A stretch of 64,000 nucleotides of DNA from the NCBI RefSeq assembly GCF_020883455.1, contig NZ_CP086615.1, positions 2,480,001-2,544,000 of the forward strand, read 5' to 3'. The notes under the pieces are model-generated. The model saw only the letters and a program-made list of their open reading frames with translations. It was not told the DNA's origin and did no database searches. Below are positions 35,708 through 44,214 of the stretch, in pieces; position 1 is the stretch's first letter; every line of letters begins with the position of its first letter. The stretch comes from Spiribacter halobius. Its GTDB lineage: Bacteria > Pseudomonadota > Gammaproteobacteria > Nitrococcales > Nitrococcaceae. Made by a program: the position numbers and the translations under genes.

Positions 35708-36120
35708 CGCCCGAGCACCTCGAGCGCGACGCGCAGGGCCGCGGCGTCCGCCGCGCCGCGCACCACCAGGCGGTGGCCGGCGGCGAGCACGATCTCCAGG
35801 CTGCCCGACGGCGCCGCGCTCTTCACCTCCGGCGGCACCGGCGGCGGCTCGGAGGCGGCCAGGCGCACCGGCAGCAGGCTCAGCGCCGAACCCTCACTCG
35901 GCGCCCCAAGTTCCCCGAGGCGGTAGAGCCGGCGCCAGCGGAAGAGCTGGTTGGCGTTGACGTCGTGGCGGCGCGCGACCACCGAGACCGAGTCCGGGCC
36001 CTCGAGGCTCTCCTCAACGAGGCGGCGCTTGTATTCAATGCTGAAGCGCCGCCGGCGCTGGCGGCTCAGCGTCTGATCCCCATCGATGGTGTCCACCTCG
36101 CCTCCAAGTGGGCACCTCAC
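35704..36120 (-). CDS. tnpA: IS66 accessory protein TnpA (helix-turn-helix)
   Basis: The 138-residue protein has an N-terminal helix-turn-helix of the IS3/IS66 Orf1 type (RRRFSIEYKRRLVEESLEG, VARRHDVNANQLFRWRRLY) and a C-terminal Ala-rich part. It probably binds the element's ends. First gene of the IS66 operon, reading inward from the 36199 end. Confidence 0.92.
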   Translation of the reverse strand: MRCPLGGEVDTIDGDQTLSRQRRRRFSIEYKRRLVEESLEGPDSVSVVARRHDVNANQLFRWRRLYRLGELGAPSEGSALSLLPVRLAASEPPPVPPEVKSAAPSGSLEIVLAAGHRLVVRGAADAAALRVALEVLGR

Positions 36121-36199
36121 AAGTGCCCGCCTATGCGTGAGCGCTGATCATCGGCGAGGCGACGTCACAACGAGAAGTGGGTGCTGGCCGGACGCTTAC

Positions 36200-36752
36200 A
36201 GAATACACGCCACCAGGGCGCATGCTCCGGTCCCGAGCAGTCGGCGAAGACACGCCGCGCCCTTCGCCAGTACTCGGCGACCACCGGGCTCAACGGAACG
36301 CCCGCTCCGGCGTACCGGATGGCGGGCGCAAGCACTTCCTCGAAGGGCAGCCGACCGAATCGGGCATGCAGGTCGGCCCAGGCGCGGGGGGTGCCGGGGA
36401 CGGTCACCGGCGCCCAGCCGTGGGGTGGCAGCTTGCCATCGTCGGCACCCAGTCCCAGCGCCTCCCGCGTGGCTGCGGCCGGCATGCGCCCCGAGCCGTT
36501 CAGGCCGTGCAGCGTCTCACCTTCCCAGATTAGGGCGAAGGCATCGCCCCCGATGCCGTTCTGCGTCGGCTCAACGACCGTCAGGGTCGCCGCCGTCGCG
36601 ATGGCGGCGTCCACCGCGTTGCCGCCGGCACGAAGCATGGCCAGGCCCGCTTCGGCCGCCAGCGGTTGCGACGTGGCAACCATTCCGCCGGTCGCGAACA
36701 CCGGCTCGCGGGATCGATTGTAGGGGTTGGCGTTAGCGGTCATTGAGGGCAT
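36200..36752 (-). pseudogene. Gamma-glutamyltransferase, N-terminal part (IS66-split)
   Basis: From ATG 36752 the product reads as a GGT N-terminus: FATGGMVATSQPLAAEAGLA, GGNAVDAAIATAATLTVVEP, GIGGDAFALIWEG, LNGSGRMPAAAT and LPFEEVLAPAIRYAGAGVPL. After WWRVF it enters IS66 sequence and stops at a TGA inside the element. The first duplicated target copy lies here (36200-36207). It is divergent from the GntR-type regulator. Confidence 0.93.
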
Positions 36753-36835
36753 CTCACTCTGTACGTCTCACCCGCCAGCCCACGCGGCTGACCTCGACAG
36801 CTGGCCCGAAAGCTAGCGGCAAGGAACCAATGTGT

Positions 36836-36906
36836 CAAATGGCATTTGCCAGTTACCTATTTTTCATCGATAATTCCGGACCACATCACATTGGTTGCAT
36901 ATTGGT
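36836..36906. promoter_or_regulatory. Putative GntR operators in the divergent promoter region
   Basis: The gap between the GGT start and the regulator contains the palindrome CAAATG-G-CATTTG (36836-36848) and two direct ATTGGT hexamers 11 bp apart (36890-36895 and 36901-36906), one helical turn. They may be binding sites for the neighbouring regulator; this is inference from position. Confidence 0.4.
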
Positions 36907-36912
36907 CCCATT

Positions 36913-37644
36913 ATGGTTCCATCACGTAGGTCCCCTGAGCCGCGGGCGGAAAGCTTGCTCGAGCGTCTCCGTGAGCGCGTGCGAGAAACGGATGCCAACG
37001 GTGAAAGACGGCTACCGCCAGAACGCGAGCTTGCGCGGGAGCTGGACGTAGGCCGCCGGTCGGTGCGCGACGCGCTCGCGCGTCTGGAGGCCGAGGGGAT
37101 CATATGGCGCAAGCGCGGCGTCGGCACGGTCATTACCGCCGGTCCGTCCCGGCGCTCGGCACCCATTAGCGTCGACGACATCCGCCGCCACACGAGCCCC
37201 GGCGAACTGATGGACTCGCGCTTGGTCCTCGAGCCGGGTATCGCAGCCCTGGCTGCGCTCAACGCGACCTCGGCGGACCTCGAGAACCTCCACCGCTGCC
37301 TGGCGCGAACGAAGACGGTCACCGACCATCAGGCCTGGGAGAAGTGGGATGGCGCCCTTCACCAGGCCATTGGCCAGGCGAGCCACAACGGACTCATCGA
37401 GCGCCTCTACGATCTGCTGAATGTGGCCAGAAGTCATACGGAATGGGGCCGGCTGCGCAAATCGTCACTCACGCCGCAACTGCAGGCGACCTACACACGC
37501 CAGCACGAAGCGGTGATCAAAGCGATCACTGATCGCGACCCCGAGCAGGCCGCCGTCAGCATGCGCGAGCACCTGACCACGGTCAGGAATACGCTCTTCA
37601 AGCAGTGGGACTGGGGCGCCGGTGGCGATGTCGGCGCGCGGTGA
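36913..37644 (+). CDS. GntR/FadR-family transcriptional regulator
   Basis: The ~243-residue protein has an N-terminal winged helix (RLPPERELARELDVGRRSVRDALARLEAEGIIWRKRGVGT) and a C-terminal FCD-type all-helical ligand domain (SRLVLEPGIAALAALNATSAD, DGALHQAIGQASHNGLI, QHEAVIKAITDRDPEQAAVSMREHL), whose His residues normally hold a metal and a carboxylate. It is divergent from the GGT-tctCBA operon and probably controls it and the exporter behind it. ATG 36913 is my start; a TTG at 36895 is possible. Confidence 0.9.
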   Translation: MVPSRRSPEPRAESLLERLRERVRETDANGERRLPPERELARELDVGRRSVRDALARLEAEGIIWRKRGVGTVITAGPSRRSAPISVDDIRRHTSPGELMDSRLVLEPGIAALAALNATSADLENLHRCLARTKTVTDHQAWEKWDGALHQAIGQASHNGLIERLYDLLNVARSHTEWGRLRKSSLTPQLQATYTRQHEAVIKAITDRDPEQAAVSMREHLTTVRNTLFKQWDWGAGGDVGAR

Positions 37645-37693
37645 TCCCGGTTACGAACGAGTCCTGCACCATCACAAGAGGAAAAGGCGAACC

Positions 37694-38524
37694 ATGGGCG
37701 CGGAACAGATCCAGCTCTACCTCTACTTCGCGGGCGCCATGGCAGTGGCCGGCGTAGCCGCCGGGCTTCTTGCCGGCCTTCTCGGCGTCGGTGGCGGGAT
37801 CATCATCGTTCCCGTGCTCTTTCAGGCATTCGCGGGGCTGGACGTGGATCCCGCGATTCGCATGCACCTCGCGGTCGGGACCTCTCTCGCGACCATTGTG
37901 TTCACAGCCTCAACGTCCTCCCGCTCCCATTGGCGACGCGGGTCAGTGGACGTCGCGCTTTTGCGGTCCTGGGGGCCGTGGATCTTCGCCGGCGCGGTAT
38001 TCGGGATGGCCCTCTTCGGTAACGTAAACTCGGCTGTACTGACCTTGATCTTCGCCTGCGCCGCCATGGTCGTGGCCGGCTATATGATCTGGACAGCCAA
38101 CGCTAGCACCGCGGTAGGCAATGCCCTGCCCGGTACGCCCGGACGGCAGAGCCTTGCCCTGGGAATCGGCGGCCTCTCCGCCGTTATGGGAATCGGCGGC
38201 GGAACTCTAAGCGTGCCCGTGCTCAGCCTCTTCAGCTTTCCAGTCAGGCGTGCCATCGGTACCGCAGCCGCCGTCGGCCTGATCATTGCCATCCCCGGAA
38301 CGCTCGGAGCGGTCGCTGCCGGAATCGGCGACCCGCGGCTACCGCCGTTCAGTATCGGCTACGTCAACATTCTGGGGTTCGCGTTGCTCGTGCCGTTGAC
38401 TGCGTCCCTCGCGCCCATTGGCGCGAGACTGGCCCACACGATACCCGCAAAGGCCCTTCGTTACGCCTTTGGGGCATTCCTGCTGACCTCTGCCGGCAAC
38501 ATGGTCTGGAAGACCCTTTACTGA
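37694..38524 (+). CDS. TauE/SafE-family (TSUP) anion exporter
   Basis: The 276-residue membrane protein has eight or so helices in two related halves, each with the TSUP motif: GLLAGLLGVGGGIIIVPVLF near the N-terminus and GLSAVMGIGGGTLSVPVL in the second half. Family members move sulfite, sulfoacetate or other organic anions. It starts 49 bp after the regulator gene and may share its promoter; the pairing with a GGT and a carboxylate transporter hints at a sulfur- or glutathione-derived substrate. Confidence 0.88.
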   Translation: MGAEQIQLYLYFAGAMAVAGVAAGLLAGLLGVGGGIIIVPVLFQAFAGLDVDPAIRMHLAVGTSLATIVFTASTSSRSHWRRGSVDVALLRSWGPWIFAGAVFGMALFGNVNSAVLTLIFACAAMVVAGYMIWTANASTAVGNALPGTPGRQSLALGIGGLSAVMGIGGGTLSVPVLSLFSFPVRRAIGTAAAVGLIIAIPGTLGAVAAGIGDPRLPPFSIGYVNILGFALLVPLTASLAPIGARLAHTIPAKALRYAFGAFLLTSAGNMVWKTLY

Positions 38525-39716
38525 CTTGGCTGCTTTCGAGGCGCTGCGCCTGCTCCAACCAAACCTGGATACCGGGAACTCGGCTATGTGATCAAGGAGT
38601 ACGATGCCGTAGGTGCCGTCGGGGATTGCGCCGCTGGCGACGAGCTAACCGCGCCCAATACGCGGCGGAGTCCACCTTCCGCTACTGCGCCGCATGGGCG
38701 GGCGCCACTTGGAGCGCGAGGCAATCGAGAGGCGCCCGATAGTGATCCATATCGAAGAGGGCGGCGAGGTGCGACGGGGGCCTGGCGGTCGCCGCGGTGG
38801 GACATAGCGCCAAGCTCTCGGAGAACAGTTCGGTGGACATGGGAGTGTGCATCGCCAGGGATATCGAGCGCGGTGAGGTACCCCAAGACATCTACCAAGC
38901 GGGGCAAGGCGGCGGCAGCGCGCCGCGCCCACGGTCGACCGTTCAGGCCGTGTAGGAGCTTTGCGCAGTTGCTGAGGACGACGACGCGATTGCGTGGCAG
39001 CGAATCTCGACCGGCAGCGAGGTGCACTGCGAACGGAGACGACCCCACGACCGGCGATCCGGGGCGCGGCGGAGGCGCCGGCGCCGGGCACCTTGTGGAC
39101 TGTATGCGGTATTTCTCCCCCAAAGGCGTCTCTCGGGCGCTACCGGTGTGCCGGCCCGCCAAGGCGCATTATCCAGGGCTTTCCACCAACGAGCATGGGA
39201 ATCCCGCTGTTGCCGACTTTCGCTACCGGCTGAATACAGATGGCGCAGCGCGTCTGCTCCAGCGCGTGGGCTCGAATCGCACCCATGAGCTCTCGGGTGC
39301 CGCGCAGACTCAGGAGTAGGCCGAGGAATACGAGGCGATCAAGTCGGCACCGATGCTCACTGATTCAGAAAAACCCATGTCGCGATGAATCCGTGACACA
39401 TATGGCCCGACTTGCGTGGCTTGGGTCCTATTGGTAACGCTCGAAGGGGAAAAAATCATGCGCCTACACCATTACAGGGACAAAGGCCGCTCAACCATCG
39501 GTGGGCCGCACGGTGTTCCCAGATACCGTAGAGATTGAGCAGCGCGCGGCGCGCGCCAACTCGAAGACTTTCTGGTGGGACTTGCGACGATTACATTGCG
39601 CCGGATGGGGCCCTCCTCACTACGCTCCTCGATCGCCCCCGGCACAGTAGATGTCGAAGTCCGGGAAGCAGATTTTCAAGATCTACGGTGTTCACTCCAG
39701 CCGTGAAGGGGAATGC
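38525..39716. other. 1.2-kb stretch without a recognisable gene
   Basis: Open frames occur on both strands (for example 38588-39319 plus and 38584-39162 minus), but their products are Arg/Pro/Ser-rich with no family pattern, and they overlap each other. A minus-strand patch (YLTALDIPGDAHSHVHRTVLRELGAM, read over about 38810-38890) looks more protein-like and may be the remnant of a lost gene that I cannot name. Confidence 0.4.
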
Positions 39717-40958
39717 ATGATAGCGGCGTTCGAGCGCTTGGCCGGCGTAGGTCTCCGCGAGCAAGGCCCAGCCTGGGTGGTAGGACTCGGACATGGCGCA
39801 ACGCACTGGATTGCCGCCACCTTCTACCTATTGTTGCCCTATCTCCAGAGCGACCTCGGCTTCACCTACAGTGAGGCTGGCCTGCTCGTCTCCATGTTCC
39901 ACGCCATGGCGTTCGCTGCCAACTTTGGCAGTGGGATGCTCGTGGACCTGGTTGGGAGGCGTGTGCTTGTCCAGGTAGTGGCCTTGGTGGTCGGTGCCCT
40001 GGCTCTGATGCTGTTCGGGCTCGCTGGTGGACTGGTGGCGCTGGGGGCATTGGTAGCCATGATCGGCGCGACGAACAACCTCTGGCACCCGGCCGCCATC
40101 TCCTTTCTCTCCGGTGCCTACCCGGGCAATCGCGGCTTTGCTCTGTCCGTTCACACCCTCGGTGCGACCCTGGGCGACAGCCTGGCGCCGATCTGCATCG
40201 GCGCACTGTTGGCCGCCCTGACATGGCAACAGGCCGCGCTGTGGGGCGGCGTGCCCGCGTTGCTAATGGCCGCCACCATTGCAATCGTGCTGGGTCGGGC
40301 GAGCACGGGAGTTGAGGCCTCACCGACAGGGGGGATGACGGCCAGACATTACTTCCGCGGTCTGCGCCAGATGTTCACCCATCGCCCAACCATCGGCCTA
40401 TGCCTAATGACGGGCTTTCGCTCCATGACGCAGAACGGCCTACTGATGTTCATCCCTATCTACCTAGCGAACGTGCTGAAGGTCGGACCGTTGATGACCG
40501 GCATTGGCATCTTTGCGCTGCAGGCCGGTGGTTTCATCGCCGGACCGGCAGCCGGTGCATGGTCCGACCGCATCGGCCGTCGCCCCATCGTCCTTGCCTG
40601 TGCCACCGGAACGACGCTTGTGATCGTGTTCCTAGCCCTCGCCCGAAATCAGTACGTATTCATAGTCGGTGTCTCGGTGCTCGGCTTTGTGCTGTTCGCG
40701 ATCCGGCCAGTGGTCCACAGCTGGATGATGGACATTACGCCCGCCCGGCTGCATGGCAGTGCCGTCAGCGCCATGTTTGGCATGCAGTCGGGCCTCTCGC
40801 TGATCGTCCCTCTCGCGGGCGGCTGGTTAGCCGACCGCCATGGCGTCGGGGCGGTTTTCTATCTGCTGGCCATCACCATGCTCGCGGCAAATGTGCTGGT
40901 CGCGACGCTCCCTAACGCCGCGCCGGGGCGAGCAACGGAAGTGAGTGGCCGTGACTAG
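39717..40958 (+). CDS. MFS transporter
   Basis: The 413-residue protein has 12 predicted membrane helices and the MFS loop motifs: GMLVDLVGRRVLVQ after helix 2 and AGAWSDRIGRRPIVLAC after helix 8, with GWLADRHGV late. It begins at ATG 39717 with GAAGGGGA upstream. GATNNLWHPAAISFLSGAYPGNRGFALS resembles MFS sugar/antibiotic (fosmidomycin-resistance-like) transporters. Substrate not assigned. It is convergent with the LysR gene. Confidence 0.88.
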   Translation: MIAAFERLAGVGLREQGPAWVVGLGHGATHWIAATFYLLLPYLQSDLGFTYSEAGLLVSMFHAMAFAANFGSGMLVDLVGRRVLVQVVALVVGALALMLFGLAGGLVALGALVAMIGATNNLWHPAAISFLSGAYPGNRGFALSVHTLGATLGDSLAPICIGALLAALTWQQAALWGGVPALLMAATIAIVLGRASTGVEASPTGGMTARHYFRGLRQMFTHRPTIGLCLMTGFRSMTQNGLLMFIPIYLANVLKVGPLMTGIGIFALQAGGFIAGPAAGAWSDRIGRRPIVLACATGTTLVIVFLALARNQYVFIVGVSVLGFVLFAIRPVVHSWMMDITPARLHGSAVSAMFGMQSGLSLIVPLAGGWLADRHGVGAVFYLLAITMLAANVLVATLPNAAPGRATEVSGRD

Positions 40959-41057
40959 ATGTGGGTGGCCTGTGCCTTAAGGCCGAGGGTGCCGAACCCG
41001 CATATACGTACACGGCCACACGGATTCTGAGTCCAGTAGACCTTGGACGAGCCTTAC

Positions 41058-41963
41058 TCAGTCCGCGGGTCGACTTGGCACGTCGCCCGCAAGCATCGCG
41101 CTCTGGTCACGAAGCCTTGCATGCAGAAAGTCCAGCAGAGCGCGGATGCGGGCCACGCGGCGCAAATCGGGATGGGTGAGCAGCCAAAGACCAACTGTCA
41201 GCTGCGACAGCGGCGGCGTGACCCGTACCAGCGCCGGGTCCGGATCGCCCAGAAAGCACGGTAGCGGTGCGAGCCCGACACCACCGCGCGTGAGCGCATG
41301 CATACCTGCAACGCTGTTGCACTGAATCACCGGCTCCACGCCCGGGAGCTCTCGACGTAGCCACCGTGCCGAGCCGAGGTGCGCCAGGCTGTCGTCCGGT
41401 GCGATCCAGCACTGCTCCTGAAGAGGCGCCGCAGCACCTCTGTTCTCGAGATACCCGTGACTCGCGTAGACGGCTGTCGCCACCTCCGCGATACGCCGGC
41501 CCACCAGGGTTTCGGGCGGATCGGCCGTGGGGCGCAGGGCGACGTCCGCATCGCGCCGGCTCAGGCTCAGGAACGGATTGCCGCTGACGAGCTCCAGACG
41601 AATTGCGGGGTTCTCGGCCCGGAAGCCACCGAGCACAGGACCCAGCACCCCGAGCAGGAGCGTGTCGGTGGTGGTGACTCGCACGATGCCGCTCGGGCGC
41701 GTGTCGCGACCGGCAAGCCGCCTCTCCAGGGCTTCCACCTCGGTACCCATGCGCTCGGCCAGTGCGAGCGTCTCCTCACCCGCGGGCGTAAGGCTGAAGC
41801 CATCGTGGTGGCGGTCGAAAAGCCGCACGCCCAGGCGCGACTCGACCTGCCCAAGGCGGCGGAAGACGGTCGAGGCGTGCACGCGCAGGTGCTCCGCGGC
41901 GCCGGCAAGTGTGCCCGCGCTCCCCAGAGCGCGAACGTAGCGGAGATCATCCCACTCGAGCAT
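41058..41963 (-). CDS. LysR-family transcriptional regulator
   Basis: The 301-residue protein has an N-terminal winged helix (LRYVRALGSAGTLAGAAEHLRVHASTVFRRLGQVESRLGVRLFDR) and a periplasmic-binding-like effector domain. It is divergent from the five-gene doxX-GST operon, with 96 bp between the starts, so it most likely regulates that operon. Its domain reads VRVTTTDTLLLGVLGPVL, typical of the LysR group that controls oxidoreductase/GST genes. Confidence 0.92.
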   Translation of the reverse strand: MLEWDDLRYVRALGSAGTLAGAAEHLRVHASTVFRRLGQVESRLGVRLFDRHHDGFSLTPAGEETLALAERMGTEVEALERRLAGRDTRPSGIVRVTTTDTLLLGVLGPVLGGFRAENPAIRLELVSGNPFLSLSRRDADVALRPTADPPETLVGRRIAEVATAVYASHGYLENRGAAAPLQEQCWIAPDDSLAHLGSARWLRRELPGVEPVIQCNSVAGMHALTRGGVGLAPLPCFLGDPDPALVRVTPPLSQLTVGLWLLTHPDLRRVARIRALLDFLHARLRDQSAMLAGDVPSRPAD

Positions 41964-42059
41964 TGCGCCATTGCAACAGAAGCTTCGATTTCTGCCTATT
42001 CCGCATGCGCAAACGCATTCCTACGCTACAGGTCGTCCCATCGGAATAGGAGTAACGCC

Positions 42060-42539
42060 ATGATTGATCGGGATCTCGCCCCTTATGCCACGACGCTGCT
42101 GCGCGTCGCGCTTGGCGTGATGTTCCTCGCGCACAGTCTCGTACTGAAGCTCCTGGTGCTCGGCTTGGGGGGCAACGCCGAGCTCTTCAGCTCCCTTGGC
42201 CTGCCCTGGTGGCTTGGGCACGTGGTCTTCGCCGCCGAGGTGGTCGGGGGCACGATGCTCGTGGTCGGCATCCAGGCACGTTGGGCGGCGCTCGCCCTCA
42301 CCCCGATCCCCGCGGGTGCCCTCTGGGCTCACTGGGGCAACGGCTGGATGTTCGGCTACGAAGGCGGAGGCTGGGAGTACCCGCTCTACCTCACGGTGCT
42401 TGCCCTCGCCCAATTCCTGCTCGGTGACGGGCGTTTTGCACTGCATCCCTCGCGCACCTTGCCTCAATGGCTGCGGTGTGCGGGATCCCGGCAGGGTGCC
42501 GCCGACCACGCAGTGAGCGGAGGTGCAAGCCATGTCTGA
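42060..42539 (+). CDS. DoxX-family membrane protein
   Basis: The 159-residue protein has four membrane helices and DoxX features (LLRVALGVMFLAHSLVLKL, FAAEVVGGTMLVVGIQARWAAL). DoxX/YphA-like proteins are often linked to thiol or quinone stress. Start ATG 42060 has AGGAG upstream. It leads the five-gene operon; its 3' end overlaps the GST start by 8 bp. Confidence 0.85.
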   Translation: MIDRDLAPYATTLLRVALGVMFLAHSLVLKLLVLGLGGNAELFSSLGLPWWLGHVVFAAEVVGGTMLVVGIQARWAALALTPIPAGALWAHWGNGWMFGYEGGGWEYPLYLTVLALAQFLLGDGRFALHPSRTLPQWLRCAGSRQGAADHAVSGGASHV

Positions 42540-43206
42540 GCAGCGCCTCCAGCTCATCAGCCACGACCTCTGCCCCTACGTACAGCGGGCCATGATCACG
42601 CTGACCGAAAAGGGTGTCGGACACGAGTGCATCTACATCGACCTCGCCAACAAGCCCGACTGGTTCCGAGCCATCTCGCCGCTGGGGCGCGTGCCGGTCC
42701 TACGCGTGGGAGACGCGGTGCTCTTCGAGTCGGCGGTCATCTGCGAGTACCTCGAAGAGACGACGCCCGGGCGGATGCACCCCGAGGATCCGGTGGCGCG
42801 TGCCGTGCACCGGGCCTGGATCGAGCACGCATCGGCCACTCTGGCGGCCATTGCGGGGCTCTACGGTGCCCCCGATGCCGAAGCGCACGGCGCCCGTCGC
42901 CGCACGCTCCAGGAGCGCCTGGCGTGGCTGGAACGTCAACTGGGCGAAGGGCCGTATTTCGCCGGTGAGCCTTTCCACCTCGTGGACGCCGCCTGGGCGC
43001 CGGTCTTCCGCTACCTCGACACCTTCGAGGCTATCGGTGAGCCTGCTCTGCTCGACGGCCTCGAGCGGGTGACCACTTACCGCAGAGCGCTTGCCGCGCG
43101 GCCGTCCGTGCGCACGGCCGTGCCGGAAGGCTACCCGGAGCGCCTGCGACTGTTCTTGGCGCGTCGGGAGAGCCCGCTCGGCGCCCTGGCCCGGGCGGCG
43201 GCCTGA
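42532..43206 (+). CDS. Glutathione S-transferase family protein
   Basis: The 224-residue protein has a thioredoxin-fold N-terminal domain with Cys14 in HDLCPYVQRA, as in omega/beta or stringent-starvation-like GSTs, then GRVPVLRVGDAVLFESAVICEYLEE (the glutathione-binding cis-Pro and Glu-Ser pair) and a helical C-terminal domain. An active-site Cys suggests thiol-transfer or dehalogenation rather than simple conjugation. ATG 42532 (GGAGG upstream) is the start. Confidence 0.9.
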   Translation: MSEQRLQLISHDLCPYVQRAMITLTEKGVGHECIYIDLANKPDWFRAISPLGRVPVLRVGDAVLFESAVICEYLEETTPGRMHPEDPVARAVHRAWIEHASATLAAIAGLYGAPDAEAHGARRRTLQERLAWLERQLGEGPYFAGEPFHLVDAAWAPVFRYLDTFEAIGEPALLDGLERVTTYRRALAARPSVRTAVPEGYPERLRLFLARRESPLGALARAAA

Positions 43207-43210
43207 CGCC

Positions 43211-44197
43211 ATGGCTCGCGTACGCGCACTCGTCGAGGGCCGCTGGCATCCGGAGCTCCATGTGGGGGATCCGGCATTGCAGCGGCTGCGGTCGGCCCCT
43301 AGCACCTATCGTGATTGGGTCACCCCGAACGGACGCCCAGGCCCCGAAGGCCAACCGGCCCGGCCGGCGGAGCCGGGCCGTTATCACCTGTACGTCTCCT
43401 ACGCCTGCCCCTGGGCACACCGGGCGATTCTCTACCGACGCCTGAAAGCGCTCGAGTCGGTCGTGTCGATGTCCGTGCTCCATCCCCGCATGGCGGGGCG
43501 GGATTCCTGGCGTTTCGAGGACTCCGCTTGGAGCACCGTCGATCACCTGCATGGGCATCGCTTTCTGCACGAGGTCTATGCCCAAGGCGACCCGCACGCC
43601 ACGACCGTGGTCACCGTACCCATGCTCTGGGACCGGGCCACGGGGACCATCCTCAACCGTGAGTCCGGGGATATTCTGCGCATCCTCGAGCGCGCCTTCG
43701 ACCACTGGGGCGACGCCTCGGTCCGATTCCGCCCGCCAGGGCTCGCCGGTGAGCTCGAGCGCATGAACGCCTTCGTCCTCCAGCGCGTCTGCACCGCCGT
43801 CTACCGGGTGGGATTTGCGGCCTCCCAGGCCGCGAACGATCGGGAGGTGGTGCGGCTGTTCGAGGCACTGGACGCACTCGAGGAGCGCCTGAGCGAGCAA
43901 CCCTACCTGCTCGACACGTCGGTCACCGAGCCGGACTGGCACCTCTTCTGCACGCTCGTGCGCTTCGATGCCGCCTATCACCCGGCGATGCGCTGCAGCC
44001 GCTGGCGCCTCACGGACTACCCGGCGCTCGCCGCCTACACGCGTCGGCTCTACGACTACCCCGGGGTCGCCAGCACCGTCGACCTGGCCGCGATCCGCCT
44101 GCACTACTTCGACGACCACCCCGAGATCGACCGCCAGATTCTGCCGGCGCTACCCGCCGAGGACTTCCGTACCGCGCCGGATCCGCTCACCGCGTGA
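43211..44197 (+). CDS. Glutathionyl-hydroquinone reductase (Xi-class GST)
   Basis: The 328-residue protein fits the YqjG/ECM4/PcpF family: catalytic Cys66 in YVSYACPWAHRA, TVVTVPMLWDRATGTILNRESGDILR, then DWHLFCTLVRFDAAYHPAMRCSRWRL, the Xi-class C-terminal signature. Family enzymes remove glutathione from glutathionyl-(chloro)hydroquinones. It lies 4 bp after the GST gene and is followed by the dehalogenase-like gene, which supports a haloaromatic or quinone detoxification route. Confidence 0.9.
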   Translation: MARVRALVEGRWHPELHVGDPALQRLRSAPSTYRDWVTPNGRPGPEGQPARPAEPGRYHLYVSYACPWAHRAILYRRLKALESVVSMSVLHPRMAGRDSWRFEDSAWSTVDHLHGHRFLHEVYAQGDPHATTVVTVPMLWDRATGTILNRESGDILRILERAFDHWGDASVRFRPPGLAGELERMNAFVLQRVCTAVYRVGFAASQAANDREVVRLFEALDALEERLSEQPYLLDTSVTEPDWHLFCTLVRFDAAYHPAMRCSRWRLTDYPALAAYTRRLYDYPGVASTVDLAAIRLHYFDDHPEIDRQILPALPAEDFRTAPDPLTA

Positions 44198-44214
44198 CGA
44201 AGGAGAGAGACCCG

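Larger units (their letters stand above)
33428..36199. mobile_element. IS66-family insertion sequence
   Basis: 2772 bp, bounded by imperfect inverted repeats that both start GTAAGCGT (33428 inward on the plus strand and 36199 inward on the minus strand; the next bases are ACGACGACCACCC and CCGGCCAGCACCC). It is flanked by an exact 8-bp target duplication AGAATACA (33420-33427 and 36200-36207), as expected for IS66. It carries tnpA, tnpB, tnpC and a fourth small gene, all on the minus strand and apparently intact, so it is probably a recent, active insertion. Confidence 0.97.

Noticed and set aside
33695-35926. A 743-codon open frame on the plus strand
   Set aside because: It is antisense to the IS66 tnpC and tnpB genes and shows no protein family pattern.
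38588-39319. A 243-codon frame after the TauE gene
   Set aside because: Arg/Pro/Ser-rich product without family motifs, overlapped by an equally long frame on the other strand.
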